Assembly (NCBI GenBank): GCA_964653075.1
Contig: CAZZAX010000009.1
Coordinates: 9,224-73,223, forward strand
DNA from: NIOZ-UU13 sp964653075
GTDB taxonomy: Bacteria > Planctomycetota > Phycisphaerae > Sedimentisphaerales > Anaerobacaceae
Length of the DNA: 64,000 bases
Direction of reading: 5' to 3'
Numbering within the stretch: the stretch's first letter is position 1; every line of letters begins with the position of its first letter. Position numbers and translations under genes: made by a program. The notes under the pieces were generated by a model. It was not told where the DNA came from and did no database searches. It was given only the letters and a program-made list of their open reading frames with translations. This document shows positions 8,757 to 17,924 of the stretch, in pieces.

Positions 8757-11141
8757 ATGATATTTCCTACATTTTCTTTGCGAGGCAATACCACTTTTAT
8801 ATTATTTGCGATACTTATTATTTGTTTGGGTACCGATTCGTTTGCTCAAAAAGCTCATTATGATGGCGGGGCTGCGTTGGCCAGGCAAACGCGGAAATTA
8901 TCTCGCCCGATGCTTCTGTTTACCGCTGAGAAGCTGGAGCGGCTGCACAAGCGCATTGACGAGAATAAACTTTTCAGCGAGGCCCGGGACAAGCTTCTCG
9001 GACGGGCGGATAGGCTGCTCGATGCGAAGCTTGTTTCAAAGGAATATGTCGAGGGCGGAACCGGACAGCACGGCAACTACGGCCGGCCGAGTAGTCAGAT
9101 TACCGATATGGGAAGTACTCTCGGGCTGGCTTATCAAATAACCGGTGAGGAACGGTATGCTGAGAAACTCAGAGACGCACTTATCCACTACGGGACTTTG
9201 AACAGGTGGGCGGGTGATGCGCATCGGGACCCGCCGTGGCATTCGGAATTGAATACGGCCAGGTTCTGCTATGGCTATGCTCAGGGGTACGACAGCATTT
9301 ATGATTTTCTCTCTGAGCAGGAGAGAAAGACCATAGCAGGCTCAATGGTCAGGCTCGGTATCAAGCCTACGCTGGATGACTGGGTTCTGGGGGAGAAACG
9401 TATTCACGCGCTTGATTCGATGGGGCATAACTGGTGGAGTGTGTGTGTATCGATGGCGGGGCTTGCGGCTTTGTCGCTGCTGGATGATGAGCCGCAGGCG
9501 GTCGAGTGGGTGCAGCGTGTTTCACATGCCATTCCTGAGTTTTTTTATTACGGGGGAAATGTCCTTCAAAACAAGACGGCCAATTTCGATGAGAAAGGGG
9601 CGTTTTATGAAAGTGTTAGTTATGCCGATTATGCTCTACGGGAATATCTGCTGTTTCGGCTGGCCTTTACGAATGTGCTCGGCAAATCGTCGGCGCCGGA
9701 TATACCATTGCTTGAAAGGGCGGGGGATTTTTTTGTTCACGCATGCTATCCGGCCTCGGATTATTTGATGTCGGTGAATTTTGGCGACAGCAGTCTGCGT
9801 TCAACGGGAGCACGGACTGTACGGTTGCTGCTTGCCAACGGCTATGATGCCCCGGAATATCACTGGTATTTAAGCCGGACCGATTCGGGGCTGAATGACC
9901 CTGTGGGGCTGGTTTATTACGAGCTGCGTCCACGAGAATCTCTGCCGGATGATTTTGCTGACTCGATGCTGTATCAGGACATCGGCTGGGCAATAGTGCG
10001 TTCGTCGTGGCGGGATGACGCGACTATGCTGGCGGTAAAGTCAGGTTTTGCGTGGAACCATGCGCATCCCGATGCGGGCTCTTTTATTCTGTTTCATAAG
10101 GGCAGGCCCCTGATTATCGATTCAGGCAACTGCTCATACAGCAGGCGGGAATACACGAGCTATTACCGTCACAGCAAAGCACACAACGTTATCCTTATCG
10201 ATGGTTACGGGCAGAATCCTGAAGACTGCGGCAACGGCGACCGCGGTACGGTAACACCCGGGCGGATACACAGGCTGATAGATACGGCGGGACTGAGGTA
10301 TGTATTCGCAGATGCAACCGGGCCGACCTCCTGGAAGTTTTCACGTAATTACCGTCATTTTTTGTGGCTTGGCAGTGTGATATTGATATTCGATGATGTT
10401 AGAACTCACGAGACGGGCAGGCTCGAATGGCTGCTGCATTATCAGGGCAAGGCAAACAGGCAGGGCGAAAAGATAATACTGTCCGATGGAGATGCCCGGG
10501 CGGTTGTATTGCCGCTGTTTCCGGAAGAGATAAATGTTACCGACAAGAAAGGTTTGAAAGACCACGACCCTGATACCGAGGTAACATATCTTGCTTTGTC
10601 ACCCGAGGAGGCCGGGCGTGAGAGTAAGTTCGTTACTGCTGTGCTGCCGTTAGATTCCGGTGATAAAGAACCGCAAGTGCAAATCGAACGATTGAAGGCC
10701 AACGATGCCATAGGTGTTCGTCTAAGCGAAGGCGGGATGGTTACGGATGTATATCTGAATTTGCGGGCCGATGGCAGAAAGATGCATCGCAATAGCTGTA
10801 ACGTGATTGACGGCTGGGATACCGATGCGTATATATTCGTCGTTACCCGGCCCAAAGGGGCTGATAAGGATGACCCGGATTCAGTGGTGAGGTACTTTGT
10901 TGCCTGCGGCAGCTATCTTCGCAGGGACGGCAAGGTCGTTCTCGATTCGCTATCGAAGGTTTATACAGTCTTTATTCCGGGCAGGGATATGCTGGTGTAT
11001 CTGGAAGGGCAGCCCATAACCAACGTATTATTAAGGTCAGCTTCCAGACCACAGAAGGTCAATTTTAATGGTAAGAACATCGATGTACTTTATAACCGTA
11101 CAGCACAGGCAATTCGAGTCGGTACAAGTATGTCAAAGTAA
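8757..11141 (+). CDS. Heparinase II/III-like polysaccharide lyase
   Basis: This 794-residue secreted protein has the architecture of alginate/heparinase-type lyases: an N-terminal signal peptide (MIFPTFSLRG through FA), an alpha-toroid of about 350 residues, then a heparinase II/III-like C-terminal beta-sandwich beginning near residue 420. The best marker is WNHAHPDAGSFILFHKGRP followed by DSGNCSYSRREYTSYYR and SKAHN, where the histidines, tyrosines and arginine match the metal- and substrate-binding region of the Hepar_II_III family. Such enzymes cut uronic-acid-containing chains by beta-elimination. An AGGAGG Shine-Dalgarno precedes the ATG. In this operon it may open the backbone of a polymer trimmed by the neighbouring sulfatases. 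The exact PL family is not assigned. Confidence 0.85.
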   Translation: MIFPTFSLRGNTTFILFAILIICLGTDSFAQKAHYDGGAALARQTRKLSRPMLLFTAEKLERLHKRIDENKLFSEARDKLLGRADRLLDAKLVSKEYVEGGTGQHGNYGRPSSQITDMGSTLGLAYQITGEERYAEKLRDALIHYGTLNRWAGDAHRDPPWHSELNTARFCYGYAQGYDSIYDFLSEQERKTIAGSMVRLGIKPTLDDWVLGEKRIHALDSMGHNWWSVCVSMAGLAALSLLDDEPQAVEWVQRVSHAIPEFFYYGGNVLQNKTANFDEKGAFYESVSYADYALREYLLFRLAFTNVLGKSSAPDIPLLERAGDFFVHACYPASDYLMSVNFGDSSLRSTGARTVRLLLANGYDAPEYHWYLSRTDSGLNDPVGLVYYELRPRESLPDDFADSMLYQDIGWAIVRSSWRDDATMLAVKSGFAWNHAHPDAGSFILFHKGRPLIIDSGNCSYSRREYTSYYRHSKAHNVILIDGYGQNPEDCGNGDRGTVTPGRIHRLIDTAGLRYVFADATGPTSWKFSRNYRHFLWLGSVILIFDDVRTHETGRLEWLLHYQGKANRQGEKIILSDGDARAVVLPLFPEEINVTDKKGLKDHDPDTEVTYLALSPEEAGRESKFVTAVLPLDSGDKEPQVQIERLKANDAIGVRLSEGGMVTDVYLNLRADGRKMHRNSCNVIDGWDTDAYIFVVTRPKGADKDDPDSVVRYFVACGSYLRRDGKVVLDSLSKVYTVFIPGRDMLVYLEGQPITNVLLRSASRPQKVNFNGKNIDVLYNRTAQAIRVGTSMSK

Positions 11142-11246
11142 GTTTGCTATCGATGTTATCTGCTTATGGAATAATTATTTCTGTACAGAAAGATACAGTT
11201 TTAATATGATTTGGAAACAATTGATGTTTTTTCGGGAGGACATATT

Positions 11247-12722
11247 ATGAGTGAATACATTTGCACAAGACGAGGTTTTTTAAAGGCCGCCGGTGCAAGC
11301 TTAGCCGCCTTATCACTGCAGGGTATCCCCGCTTTTGCAAAGCAGCGAAAGAGGCCGAACATCCTTTTCATTTTTGCCGATGACCAGTGTTTTGAGACGC
11401 TGCGAGCTTTCGGCTGTGATGAAATTCAGACGCCGAATCTTGACAGGCTTGTACGAAACGGAGTGACTTTTACACACGCTTACAATATGGGCGGCTGGCA
11501 TGGCGCGATATGTGTGGCCAGCCGGACAATGCTCAATACGGGTCGATTCCTGTGGATGGCCAAAGAGTTTGAGCCGAAGCTCAAGCAAGAAACCAAAGCG
11601 GGCAGGTTCTGGTCGCAGTATATGAAACAGGCCGGCTACGATACCTATATGACCGGCAAGTGGCACGTTAAAGGTATCAAGCCCGAAGACATATTCGATT
11701 ATGTAAAAAATGTTCGGCCCGGTATGCCCAATCAAACACCGATGGGGTATAACCGGCCCATAGAGGGAATACCCGACCTCTGGAAACCATGGGACAAGAA
11801 AAATGAGGGTTACTGGAAAGGCGGCAAGCACTGGAGCGAAGTGCTTGCGGACAACTCGGTGGAATTTCTCGAAAACGCTTCGAAAAGCGAAAAGCCGTTC
11901 TTTATGTATCTGGCTTTCAACGCCCCGCATGACCCGAGACAATCTCCGAAGAAATACGTGGACAAGTACCCGCTGGATAATGTGAAAGTTCCCGCGAATT
12001 TCCTGCCGGAATACCCGTACAAGGACTCAATCGGCCTCGGCAGGAAGCAGAGAGATGAAAGACTCGCTCCATTCCCCCGGAGTAGATATGCCGTCAAAGT
12101 AAACCGTCAGGAATACTACGCGATAATTACCCACATGGACACGCAGGTTGGGCGAATTCTGGATGCGTTGAAAAAGACCGGAAAAGCCGACAATACTTAT
12201 ATCTTTTTTACCGCCGACCATGGACTGGCGGTCGGTCATCACGGTCTTATAGGAAAACAGAATATGTACGACCATAGCGTAAGAGTGCCGCTGATGGTCA
12301 ACGGCCCTGGTATCCCGAAGAACAAAAAGCTCACTATGCCGATTTATCTTCAGGACATCATGCCATCAGCGCTGGAGCTTGCCGGCGTTAAGAAACCTCG
12401 ACAGGTTCAATTCAAGAGCTTGATGCCTCTAATCAATGGCAAGACAAACAGCAGTTACGATGCCATTTATGGCGGCTATATCGACTTGCAGAGAATGATT
12501 ACTGCGGACGACTACAAAATGATATACTATCCGAAAATCGGCAAGACCCTCCTTTACAATCTAAGGGCCGACCCCCTGGAAATGAACAACCTTGCCGATG
12601 ACCCGACCTATTTCAGCCAGATAAGGAAACTGAGAAGGCGGCTGATGATCCTTCAAAAAGAAGTCGGCGACAAGCTCGATATCGAGCATCTTCCATATCT
12701 CGGTTCACAAGCGGTGAGCTGA
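11247..12722 (+). CDS. Tat-exported sulfatase with CxASR active site
   Basis: This S1-family sulfatase has 491 residues from the ATG at 11247. That start is preferred over an ATG 36 bases upstream because a strong GGGAGGA lies 6 bases before it and the twin-arginine signal (TRRGFLKAAGASLAA) then falls at the N-terminus. The core begins with PNILFIFADDQ. The maturation motif is ICVASRTMLNTG, with Cys89 as formylglycine precursor and alanine where the other five sulfatases have proline. GKWH and TADHGLAVGHHG supply further active-site residues. It sits between the lyase and the GH32 gene. The substrate is unknown. Confidence 0.92.
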   Translation: MSEYICTRRGFLKAAGASLAALSLQGIPAFAKQRKRPNILFIFADDQCFETLRAFGCDEIQTPNLDRLVRNGVTFTHAYNMGGWHGAICVASRTMLNTGRFLWMAKEFEPKLKQETKAGRFWSQYMKQAGYDTYMTGKWHVKGIKPEDIFDYVKNVRPGMPNQTPMGYNRPIEGIPDLWKPWDKKNEGYWKGGKHWSEVLADNSVEFLENASKSEKPFFMYLAFNAPHDPRQSPKKYVDKYPLDNVKVPANFLPEYPYKDSIGLGRKQRDERLAPFPRSRYAVKVNRQEYYAIITHMDTQVGRILDALKKTGKADNTYIFFTADHGLAVGHHGLIGKQNMYDHSVRVPLMVNGPGIPKNKKLTMPIYLQDIMPSALELAGVKKPRQVQFKSLMPLINGKTNSSYDAIYGGYIDLQRMITADDYKMIYYPKIGKTLLYNLRADPLEMNNLADDPTYFSQIRKLRRRLMILQKEVGDKLDIEHLPYLGSQAVS

Positions 12723-12788
12723 TCGGGATACAGGGGCCATATTGAAAATGATTCTATAAAAAATAACTAATTCGAAAAGGGCTATAAG

Positions 12789-14486
12789 ATGAAAAAGTTG
12801 CTGTTGGTTATATTTATGGCGATGTTTACTTGTCTGAACAACGTTAATGGTCAGAAGAATAACCTGGTAGGAGGTAAGAGCCGGGAATTATTACTGAAGA
12901 AACAATATCTTAACTTCCCCGTCAAGAACGGGGCAAACAAACGCCTGATAAGCCTTATTATCGACGGCAAAGTGGTCCGTGAATTTGAGATTGAGCTGGC
13001 TTCTGAAGAGCCGGATTTCTGGGTATTTCTTGATATTAGCGAGTTTAGAAATCAAAAAGCAATCCTGCGCATAGATAAGTATGAGCCTGATACAAGCAAG
13101 GGATTCGATTCGGTCTATCAGGCGGACACCTTCAGAGGCCGGAAGAATCTTTACCGAGAAAAATTACGTCCGCAGTTTCATTTCACTTCCCGCCGCGGCT
13201 GGAACAACGATTCCAACGGGATGGTCTATTATGATGGGGAATATCACTTGTTTTATCAGCATAATCCATACGGGTGGAAGTGGGGCAATATGACCTGGGG
13301 ACATGCGGTCGGTAAAGATATAGTTCATTGGAAAGAATTAGGCGATGCAATTCACCCTGACCGTTTGGGGACCATTTTTTCCGGCTCGGCGGTAGTTGAT
13401 GTAAATAATACGGCGGGATTTCAGACAGGCGATGAGAAGGTAATCGTTTGTATTTACACTTCTGCCGGCGGAAGAAATCCAATGTCAAAAGGCCAGCCTT
13501 TCACACAATCGATAGCCTACAGCAACGATAGGGGCAGGACCTGGACAGTTTATGAGAACAATCCCATCATTGGTCATATAAGTGGGAGCAATCGGGACCC
13601 AAAAGTTATCTGGCATGTACAGACCGGTCAGTGGGTGATGGCACTGTATCTGGATAAACGAATGATAGGATTTTTCACGTCCGATGATTTGAAATCGTGG
13701 GAGTTCCAAAGCAAAATCGAGTGTTTTCATGAGTGCCCTGAATTGTTTGAGCTGCCGGTCGATGGAGATGAAAATAATAAAAAATGGATATTGTACGGCG
13801 GCAGCGGGGAATACCTGATTGGAGATTTCGATGGCAGGCAGTTCAATCGTCAGACGGAGCAAATACCTTTTCATTATGGTAATTGCTTCTATGCTTCTCA
13901 GACATTTAATAACATCCCCGAAAAAGATGGCCGGCGTATCCAGATTGCCTGGGGTCGGGTTGCGATGCCCGATATGCCTTTCAACCAGATGATGCTGTTT
14001 CCGGTGACGCTGAGACTGCAAACGACCGAAGAAGGGCCCCGGATGTTTGCCGAACCGATACGCGAGATTGAAAAACTTCATAAGCGCAGGTGGCAATGGG
14101 AAAATGAAACCTTAAAGCCGGGGGATAATTTGCTTTCCAGGCTTTCGGGTGAGCTTTTTCATATTCGGGTCGAGTTAAAGATTGATGAGGACGTTCAGGA
14201 AACCGGTTTTATAATTCGGGGTGTCCCGGTAGTCTATAATATTCAAAAGCAACAGTTGTCCTGTCGTAAAAAAACAGCTCCCTTAAAACCTGCGGATGGT
14301 AAGGTTCGCCTGGAAATTCTGGTGGATAGAACTTCGATAGAGATATTCGGTAACAATGGCAAGATTTACATGCCGATTGGTTTAATCCTTGCCGATAATT
14401 CGAAGTCCATTAAAATCTTCACGAAAGGTGGAAATACCAAGATTGAATCTCTGGATGTTATCAAACTTGGTTCCGTCTGGCGATAG
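12789..14486 (+). CDS. GH32 fructosidase (levanase/invertase-like)
   Basis: This 565-residue protein has a Sec signal peptide (MKKLLLVIFMAMFTCLNNVNG), an extra N-terminal segment of about 100 residues, and a five-bladed GH32 propeller from about residue 130 followed by a beta-sandwich. The three GH32 signatures are visible: WNNDSNG with nucleophile Asp141 (usually NDPNG), NRDPK for the transition-state stabiliser, and HECPELF with acid/base Glu315. Family members hydrolyse beta-fructosides such as levan, inulin and sucrose. It lies 66 bases after a sulfatase and 96 before the next. A fructosidase amid sulfatases and a fucosidase is unexpected, so the family assignment is firmer than the substrate. 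Confidence 0.9.
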   Translation: MKKLLLVIFMAMFTCLNNVNGQKNNLVGGKSRELLLKKQYLNFPVKNGANKRLISLIIDGKVVREFEIELASEEPDFWVFLDISEFRNQKAILRIDKYEPDTSKGFDSVYQADTFRGRKNLYREKLRPQFHFTSRRGWNNDSNGMVYYDGEYHLFYQHNPYGWKWGNMTWGHAVGKDIVHWKELGDAIHPDRLGTIFSGSAVVDVNNTAGFQTGDEKVIVCIYTSAGGRNPMSKGQPFTQSIAYSNDRGRTWTVYENNPIIGHISGSNRDPKVIWHVQTGQWVMALYLDKRMIGFFTSDDLKSWEFQSKIECFHECPELFELPVDGDENNKKWILYGGSGEYLIGDFDGRQFNRQTEQIPFHYGNCFYASQTFNNIPEKDGRRIQIAWGRVAMPDMPFNQMMLFPVTLRLQTTEEGPRMFAEPIREIEKLHKRRWQWENETLKPGDNLLSRLSGELFHIRVELKIDEDVQETGFIIRGVPVVYNIQKQQLSCRKKTAPLKPADGKVRLEILVDRTSIEIFGNNGKIYMPIGLILADNSKSIKIFTKGGNTKIESLDVIKLGSVWR

Positions 14487-14582
14487 GGCGGTGGTTTCTT
14501 TGTTGACTTTGAGGTACTGGTCTGTTGAAAGTATTCTAAAAAATAAATTATTTGAGAACGAAAAAGAAAATGAGGGTTCTAC

Positions 14583-16076
14583 ATGAATAATTTAGTAAAT
14601 CGCAGGGATTTTTTGTTTATGTTAGCTGGTGGCGCCGTGCTGCCGGTACTGGGCTGCCCAATTGCTCTGGCCCGGCAGCGTCCGGGCAATCGGCGCAAAA
14701 TGAATGTCCTGTTTATCGCGGTGGACGACCTGCGCCCTCAATTAGGCTGTTACGGCCAAAAGCAAATCATCTCACCCAATATCGACCGCCTGGCTTCTGA
14801 GGGTATGGTCTTTGAGCGGGCTTATTGCCAGCAGGCTGTTTGCGGTCCTACGCGAGCCAGCTTATTGAGCGGGGTCAGGCCCGATACCAGCAAAATCTAC
14901 GGCAACAACACGCCCGTTCGCAAGGCAATGCCTGACGTAATAACTCTGCCTGAGCACTTTAAGAACAACGGCTATGAAACGCTCTCTATCGGTAAAATCT
15001 ATCATCATCCGAGTGATGACCGTCAGGGATGGAGTGCCGAGCCGTATCGGGCCGGCACTTTTCCGGAAGGTGCGTGGAAGGGCAGGGGCTATCTTACCGA
15101 GGAATCCATTGCCCAGATGGAGCAGTACAATAAAGCTTACCCCAAAATGCAGGGCAGGGGCCCGGCGTTCGAGGCAGCCGACGTGCCGGACAGTGCATAT
15201 CCCGACGGCTGTAATACCGATTATGCAATCAAGCAGTTGAACCGGCTCAAAGACAAACCATTTTTTCTCGCTATGGGTTTATATAAACCTCATCTGCCGT
15301 TTAATGCGCCAAAAAAATATTGGGACATGTACAAGCCGGAAGATATTAAGCTTGCCGACAATCCGTTTATTCCGAAAGATGCCCCCAGCTACGCCACGAC
15401 CAGTTGGGGCGAATTGCGCAATTATTACGGTATCCCCAAAAAAGGACCCTGCTCCGATGAGCTGGCACGCCGATTAATTCATGGTTATTATGCCTGCATT
15501 TCTTACATCGACGCTATGATTGGTCGCCTGCTCGCTGAGCTTGACAGGCTTAAGCTCCGAGAAAATACTGTTATTATCCTTTGGGGCGACCACGGCTGGA
15601 AACTTGGTGAACATGCCGGCTGGTGCAAACACACCAATTTCGAGCTTGACACTCACGTGCCTATGATTATCAGTGTCCCGGGTATGAAGACCGCCGGTCA
15701 ACGGACCCTGGCGCTGACGGAATATGTCGATATTTATCCGACGCTTTCCGAATTATGCGATCTACCGGCACCCGGACATCTGGAGGGTCTTAGTATGGTT
15801 CCCCTTCTGAAGAATCCTGAGCTGTCCTGGAAGGAGGCCGCCTTTAGCCAGTATCCGCGGGGTAAAGTCATGGGGCGCAGTATGCGTACAAAAAGTTTCC
15901 GGTACACCGAATGGAAAAACAGGCAAACCGGCAAGGTCCTGGCCCGGGAATTGTACGACCACCGGAAAGACCCACAGGAAAATGTCAATGTTGCCGCCCG
16001 CCCTGAATACGAACGGGATGTTCAGCATCTTGGCCGGATGTTGGAAAGCGGCTGGCGTGCTGCTCTGCCTGAGTAA
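14583..16076 (+). CDS. Tat-exported sulfatase, iduronate-2-sulfatase-like
   Basis: This 497-residue S1 sulfatase resembles the iduronate-2-sulfatase branch (NVLFIAVDDLRPQLGCYG, later LWGDHGWKLGEH). The formylglycine motif is CGPTRASLLSG with Cys87. The N-terminus MNNLVNRRDFLFMLAGGAVL is a twin-arginine signal; VLGC shortly after resembles a lipobox, so it could be a Tat-exported lipoprotein. A GAGGG Shine-Dalgarno precedes the ATG. It is the last gene of the plus-strand run and converges with another sulfatase 64 bases away. Iduronate specificity should not be assumed; the branch is broad in planctomycetes. Confidence 0.92.
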   Translation: MNNLVNRRDFLFMLAGGAVLPVLGCPIALARQRPGNRRKMNVLFIAVDDLRPQLGCYGQKQIISPNIDRLASEGMVFERAYCQQAVCGPTRASLLSGVRPDTSKIYGNNTPVRKAMPDVITLPEHFKNNGYETLSIGKIYHHPSDDRQGWSAEPYRAGTFPEGAWKGRGYLTEESIAQMEQYNKAYPKMQGRGPAFEAADVPDSAYPDGCNTDYAIKQLNRLKDKPFFLAMGLYKPHLPFNAPKKYWDMYKPEDIKLADNPFIPKDAPSYATTSWGELRNYYGIPKKGPCSDELARRLIHGYYACISYIDAMIGRLLAELDRLKLRENTVIILWGDHGWKLGEHAGWCKHTNFELDTHVPMIISVPGMKTAGQRTLALTEYVDIYPTLSELCDLPAPGHLEGLSMVPLLKNPELSWKEAAFSQYPRGKVMGRSMRTKSFRYTEWKNRQTGKVLARELYDHRKDPQENVNVAARPEYERDVQHLGRMLESGWRAALPE

Positions 16077-16140
16077 GGCTGTTGCCGGGGCACAGTTGGG
16101 AAACCAATATATAGTGACCACGTCCTATTTTTTGACTTTC

Positions 16141-17592
16141 TTAACGGTATTTGGGATTCGTCACGGGTATCTGGGCATCCACGGCCTTGCGCCAGGAGTG
16201 AAGACGTTTGCGAAGCTCTTCAGCTCTTTTGGGCATTTTTTCTGCAAGATTGTTCGTCTCACCGATGTCCTTCCTGAGATTATATAACTCGATACGCTTA
16301 TTCTCGAAATACTCTATGAGTTTCCAGTCGTCCTGACGAATTGAGCTTACCGGACTGGTTGTGGGGTAATAGTGGGGATAGTGCCAGTAAAGGGTTTTGC
16401 GTTTCAGTCCGGCGGTGGGTTTTTTCAATAAAGGTATGAGGCTAAGACCGTCCATATCGATGTTGTGCTTCGAGTCACCGCCAAGGCCGGTCATATCGAG
16501 AATGGTCGGGTAGAAATCCATTGAGATAACCGGATGCCTGCAAAGACTTCCGGATTTGGTAACGCCGGGCCATCGAACAATGAGCGGCACCCGTGTACCG
16601 CCTTCGTACAGCGAGCCTTTGCCCGAGCGTAGAGGATGGTTATCGGTGACGGCTTTTGTTTCGTACCTGTTGATGTAACCGCCGTTGTCGGAAAAGAAGA
16701 TGACAACAGTATTATCGGCAATGCCAAGTTCGCTAATTCTGGTTAAGATGCGGCCGATATTTTCATCGAGACTGTGGACCATAGCGGCATATTCGTAGTT
16801 CTGATGGTGCATGCCCGGTTTGACCTTCTTTTTGTAGTGCTCGACCAAGTCAGGTTTTCCCTCGATTGGCGTGTGGACTGTGTGGTAACAGAGGTTGAGA
16901 AAGAACTGTTTGTCTTTTGATTTGTCGATTATTCGAAGGGCCTCGTCGGTCAGGCGGTCGGTCAGGTACTCGCCTTCGCTTCCAAATTCGAGGTGCGGCA
17001 CGTACCGGAACTCCCCGCCCCACCTGCTTGGGCCGCCGTAAGGATAAAAGAATGTGGTCGGCGCCCCCCAGAAAGTCCCGCCGATATTGACATCGAAGCC
17101 CTGTGTCTCGGGATAGTGCGAAGCATTGCCAAGATGCCACTTGCCCACGTGAGCGGTAAAGTAGCCGGCTTTCTTTAGTACCTCGGCTATGGTCACCTGT
17201 TCGTGCGGCATGTTGCCCTGTGTAACCGGCGGGATAAGTCTTCGGTTTCGGGGCGGATTGGCCGAGCTTTCGTACCAGATAGTCATGTGCAGCCGGGCCG
17301 GATATTTACCTGTCATAATCGAAGCACGCGTGGGTGAGCAAACCGGCGCCGCAGCATAGGCATCGGTGAATCGCATACCCTGCCCTGCCAGCCTGTCGAT
17401 ATTAGGTGTTTCGTGCAGGTCACTGCCGTAACATCCCACATCCGAGAAGCCGAGGTCGTCAACGAGGATAAAGACAATGTTTGGCTTGCGCAATGGTTCT
17501 TCATCGCAAAAAGCCGGATGTGGAACAATAGCGGTCGTAGCCGCACTAAAGGCAAATTTCAAAAAATAGCGACGATTAATCTTTTGCTCCAT
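16141..17592 (-). CDS. Tat-exported arylsulfatase-like sulfatase
   Basis: This S1 sulfatase has 483 residues from the ATG at 17592. The frame is open 26 codons further, but the start is set by GGGAG about 7 bases before the ATG and by the twin-arginine signal MEQKINRRYFLKFAFSAATT beginning there. The core has NIVFILVDDLGFSDVGCYGS, the maturation motif CSPTRASIMTG with Cys85, GKWHLG, and FFSDNGG. This set resembles the arylsulfatase A / GalNAc-6-sulfatase-like branch. It is transcribed towards the preceding operon and away from the next block, so it has its own promoter in the 332-base divergent region. Confidence 0.92.
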   Translation of the reverse strand: MEQKINRRYFLKFAFSAATTAIVPHPAFCDEEPLRKPNIVFILVDDLGFSDVGCYGSDLHETPNIDRLAGQGMRFTDAYAAAPVCSPTRASIMTGKYPARLHMTIWYESSANPPRNRRLIPPVTQGNMPHEQVTIAEVLKKAGYFTAHVGKWHLGNASHYPETQGFDVNIGGTFWGAPTTFFYPYGGPSRWGGEFRYVPHLEFGSEGEYLTDRLTDEALRIIDKSKDKQFFLNLCYHTVHTPIEGKPDLVEHYKKKVKPGMHHQNYEYAAMVHSLDENIGRILTRISELGIADNTVVIFFSDNGGYINRYETKAVTDNHPLRSGKGSLYEGGTRVPLIVRWPGVTKSGSLCRHPVISMDFYPTILDMTGLGGDSKHNIDMDGLSLIPLLKKPTAGLKRKTLYWHYPHYYPTTSPVSSIRQDDWKLIEYFENKRIELYNLRKDIGETNNLAEKMPKRAEELRKRLHSWRKAVDAQIPVTNPKYR

Positions 17593-17924
17593 TGAAAACT
17601 CCCTTCCCTTTATCTGTTCGTATCCGTCTTGCTTATTTTTCTTCGGCGTTTTCCGTTCAACCCGGCTCAACTGGCTCGTCGAATTTCTGTTCGTTTAAAA
17701 TACAGCAACTGCACAAAGAAAGCAATGCCTGCGGACGGTTGTTTCATATTTTCCAGTCGAAGAGATATTAGATAAGGAGTGTATCAGATAAAATATATCG
17801 TTTTGAAATGATGCACCGGCAGACTTTACAAATCAAGCTGATCCGATACAATAATTAGGGCGCCAAATCAGTAAGGTATCGCCTGGAGTGAGGTAAAAAG
17901 GTTATTTCCCGGAACAGGAGATTT
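17593..17924. promoter_or_regulatory. Divergent intergenic region, no gene seen
   Basis: These 332 bases separate a sulfatase (minus) from the exported protein at 17925 (plus) and must carry promoters for both. No convincing ORF, hairpin or paired promoter boxes could be picked by eye. An AGGAG Shine-Dalgarno at 17916-17920 belongs to the plus-strand gene, and a TCCCGG half-site like those upstream of the fucosidase lies just before it. Confidence 0.4.
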
